64,000 nucleotides of DNA, taken from the NCBI GenBank assembly GCA_034421015.1, contig DAOUKT010000015.1:1-64000 (forward strand). Direction: 5' to 3'. This document shows positions 62,772 to 64,000 of the stretch, piece after piece. Every line of letters begins with the position of its first letter. Positions within the stretch are counted from its first letter, which is position 1. Below the pieces are notes generated by a model. It saw nothing but the letters and a program-made list of their open reading frames with translations. It was not told the origin of the DNA and made no database searches. This stretch comes from DAOUJW01 sp034421015. Lineage in GTDB: Bacteria; Chloroflexota; Dehalococcoidia; Lucifugimonadales; UBA2985. A program made the translations under genes and the position numbers.

Positions 62772-64000
62772 ATGAATAATCGGTGGATGCGAAACAGCTT
62801 TGTGTACCTCCTCATAATTGTGGCGGTGCTCACGATTTTCTTCACCTTCTTTCAGGCCCCGTCCGGCTCAGAGAACATCCCCTTGAGCCAGGTCATTCAG
62901 ATGGCCAAGAACAAGCAGGTGAGGAGCATTGAGGTAAACGACAACACCCTCAGCGTCGTTGGCATCGACGGGCAGACGTACCGTTCCCGCAAGGAGAGCG
63001 GCACCAGCATTTTCAGCATTCTGGAGGAGAGCGAAGCGGACATTACTGCCGTCAATATAGAGGTCAAGGGCAACAGCGGCCTTGGCAACCTGTTCGGCGT
63101 GCTCATCAACTTCCTGCCCCTCATCTTCTTTGGCGCCATCATCCTGTTCATGATGCGGCAGGCCCAGGGCAACAGCAATCAGACAATGAGCTTTGGCCGC
63201 AGCCGCGCGCGCATGTTCGTGGGCAACAAGCCGACGGTCACCTTCTCGGACGTGGCGGGGGTGGAGGAGGCCAAGCAGGAGCTGCACGAGGTTGTGGAGT
63301 TCCTGAGATTCCCGGAGCGTTTCGCCTCTCTGGGGGCAAAGATTCCCAAGGGCGTCCTCCTGGTGGGCCCTCCGGGTACAGGCAAGACCCTGTTGGGCAG
63401 GGCGGTGGCAGGAGAGGCGGGCGTCCCCTTCTTCTCCATCAGCGGCAGCGAGTTCGTTGAGATGTTCGTGGGCGTTGGAGCCTCCAGGGTGCGCGACCTG
63501 TTCGACCAGGCCAAGCGCAACTCGCCCTGTATCGTGTTCATAGACGAGATTGACGCCGTGGGCCGTCATCGAGGCGCGGGCCTCGGCGGAGGCCACGACG
63601 AGCGAGAGCAGACCCTCAACCAGATCCTCGTGGAGATGGACGGGTTCGATACCGGGGTCAACGTCATTGTGCTTGCGGCCACCAACCGGCCGGACATCCT
63701 GGACCCGGCGCTTCTGAGGCCGGGACGCTTCGACCGCAGGGTTGTTCTGGACGCGCCGGACATTCACGGCCGCAACGCCATTCTGGACGTCCACTCCAAG
63801 GGCAAGCCCCTGTCCCAGGACGTCGATCTGACCAGGGTGGCCCAGCAGACGCCCGGATTCAGCGGGGCGGACCTGGCCAACCTGGTCAACGAGGCGGCGA
63901 TTCTGGCGGCGCGCCAGAGCAAGAAGGACATCGGGCCAACGGAGTTCGCTGAGGCCATCGACCGCGTGATTGCCGGGCCGGAGCGCAAGAGCCGGGTCAT
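62772..64000 (+). CDS. ftsH: ATP-dependent zinc metalloprotease FtsH (3' end outside window)
   Basis: The visible 409 codons begin MNNRWMRNSFVYLLIIVAVL with a first membrane segment, a short periplasmic domain (about residues 35-110), a second membrane segment (LINFLPLIFFGAIILFMM), and an AAA ATPase domain with Walker A GPPGTGKT (about residue 198), Walker B IVFIDEID (about 254) and the second region of homology (NRPDILDPALLRPGRFDRR). The HExxH protease domain would lie beyond the window. FtsH degrades membrane and unstable cytosolic proteins. The MFS gene precedes it. Confidence 0.95.
   Translation, partial: MNNRWMRNSFVYLLIIVAVLTIFFTFFQAPSGSENIPLSQVIQMAKNKQVRSIEVNDNTLSVVGIDGQTYRSRKESGTSIFSILEESEADITAVNIEVKGNSGLGNLFGVLINFLPLIFFGAIILFMMRQAQGNSNQTMSFGRSRARMFVGNKPTVTFSDVAGVEEAKQELHEVVEFLRFPERFASLGAKIPKGVLLVGPPGTGKTLLGRAVAGEAGVPFFSISGSEFVEMFVGVGASRVRDLFDQAKRNSPCIVFIDEIDAVGRHRGAGLGGGHDEREQTLNQILVEMDGFDTGVNVIVLAATNRPDILDPALLRPGRFDRRVVLDAPDIHGRNAILDVHSKGKPLSQDVDLTRVAQQTPGFSGADLANLVNEAAILAARQSKKDIGPTEFAEAIDRVIAGPERKSRV

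Noticed and set aside
1..64000. tRNA, rRNA and CRISPR arrays
   Set aside because: No T-arm GTTCRANYC in a plausible cloverleaf, no rRNA core sequence and no regularly spaced identical repeats were found; GGTTCGACATG at 2245 belongs to a MITE-like element.

Overview
The window looks like a chromosomal segment of a GC-rich bacterium, most likely a Chloroflexota (Dehalococcoidia/SAR202-like). This rests on gene content, not on a marker phylogeny: a DUF1786 protein, a stand-alone catalytic half of MetE ('core MetE'), a PAC2-family protein, a TIGR01906/DUF1461 membrane protein, a zinc-binding L28, FakA-FakB-RecG next to L28, and several families of short palindromic dispersed repeats. A cbb3-type oxidase points to aerobic or microaerobic respiration. 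No rRNA, tRNA, CRISPR array or transposase gene was found.

Layout. 0-2.1 kb: accessory small ORFs, a TIGR01906 membrane protein and FmdB. 2.2-8.7 kb: a single-direction (-) metal/copper cluster: CopA P-type ATPase, YHS protein, His-rich membrane protein, YtkA-like protein, cupredoxin-like lipoprotein and a FedA-like polytopic protein with a Cys-rich loop. 8.7-16.5 kb (-): a PaREP1/HEPN-like protein, thiI, then rpsO-pnp-dapB-asd-dapA (listed 5' to 3'), and a zinc-ribbon protein. 16.7-22.9 kb: ffh, mutM, PAC2, an AI-2E-type permease, an EamA exporter. 22.9-28.3 kb: hyuA and hyuB, split by a 1.1 kb insert flanked by a 54-bp direct repeat, then small ORFs, a helically phased TTCC array and a MITE with perfect 18-bp terminal repeats. 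28.6-35.1 kb: a VOC protein, a DtxR-type regulator and a divergent ferric-iron ABC transporter with a palindromic operator between them. 35.2-41.6 kb: nicotinamidase and nicotinate phosphoribosyltransferase, tilS, a CorC/HlyC-type protein, an inositol-monophosphatase-family protein. 41.7-42.9 kb: rpsP-khpA-rimM. 43-47.2 kb: core MetE, OsmC, cbb3 oxidase genes. 47.2-48.8 kb: a second PaREP1/HEPN-like gene flanked by a 38-bp direct repeat, a retropepsin-like two-gene module, and a leader that can form alternative hairpins. 48.8-55.2 kb: a CMD protein, DinB, two unrecognised proteins, DUF1786, a MATE exporter, an MBL-fold hydrolase. 55.5-64 kb: rpmB, fakA, fakB, recG, an MFS transporter and a truncated ftsH.

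The most unusual features are: (i) two single-cargo insertions, each bounded by long (38 and 54 bp) duplications of a gene edge and lacking any recombinase; (ii) mosaic palindromic repeats that exchange modules between copies; (iii) the copper cluster with the Cys-loop membrane protein; (iv) the aspartic-protease two-gene module; (v) the attenuator-like leader and the phased TTCC array. Functions are assigned from motifs and remembered families only; no database search was possible.
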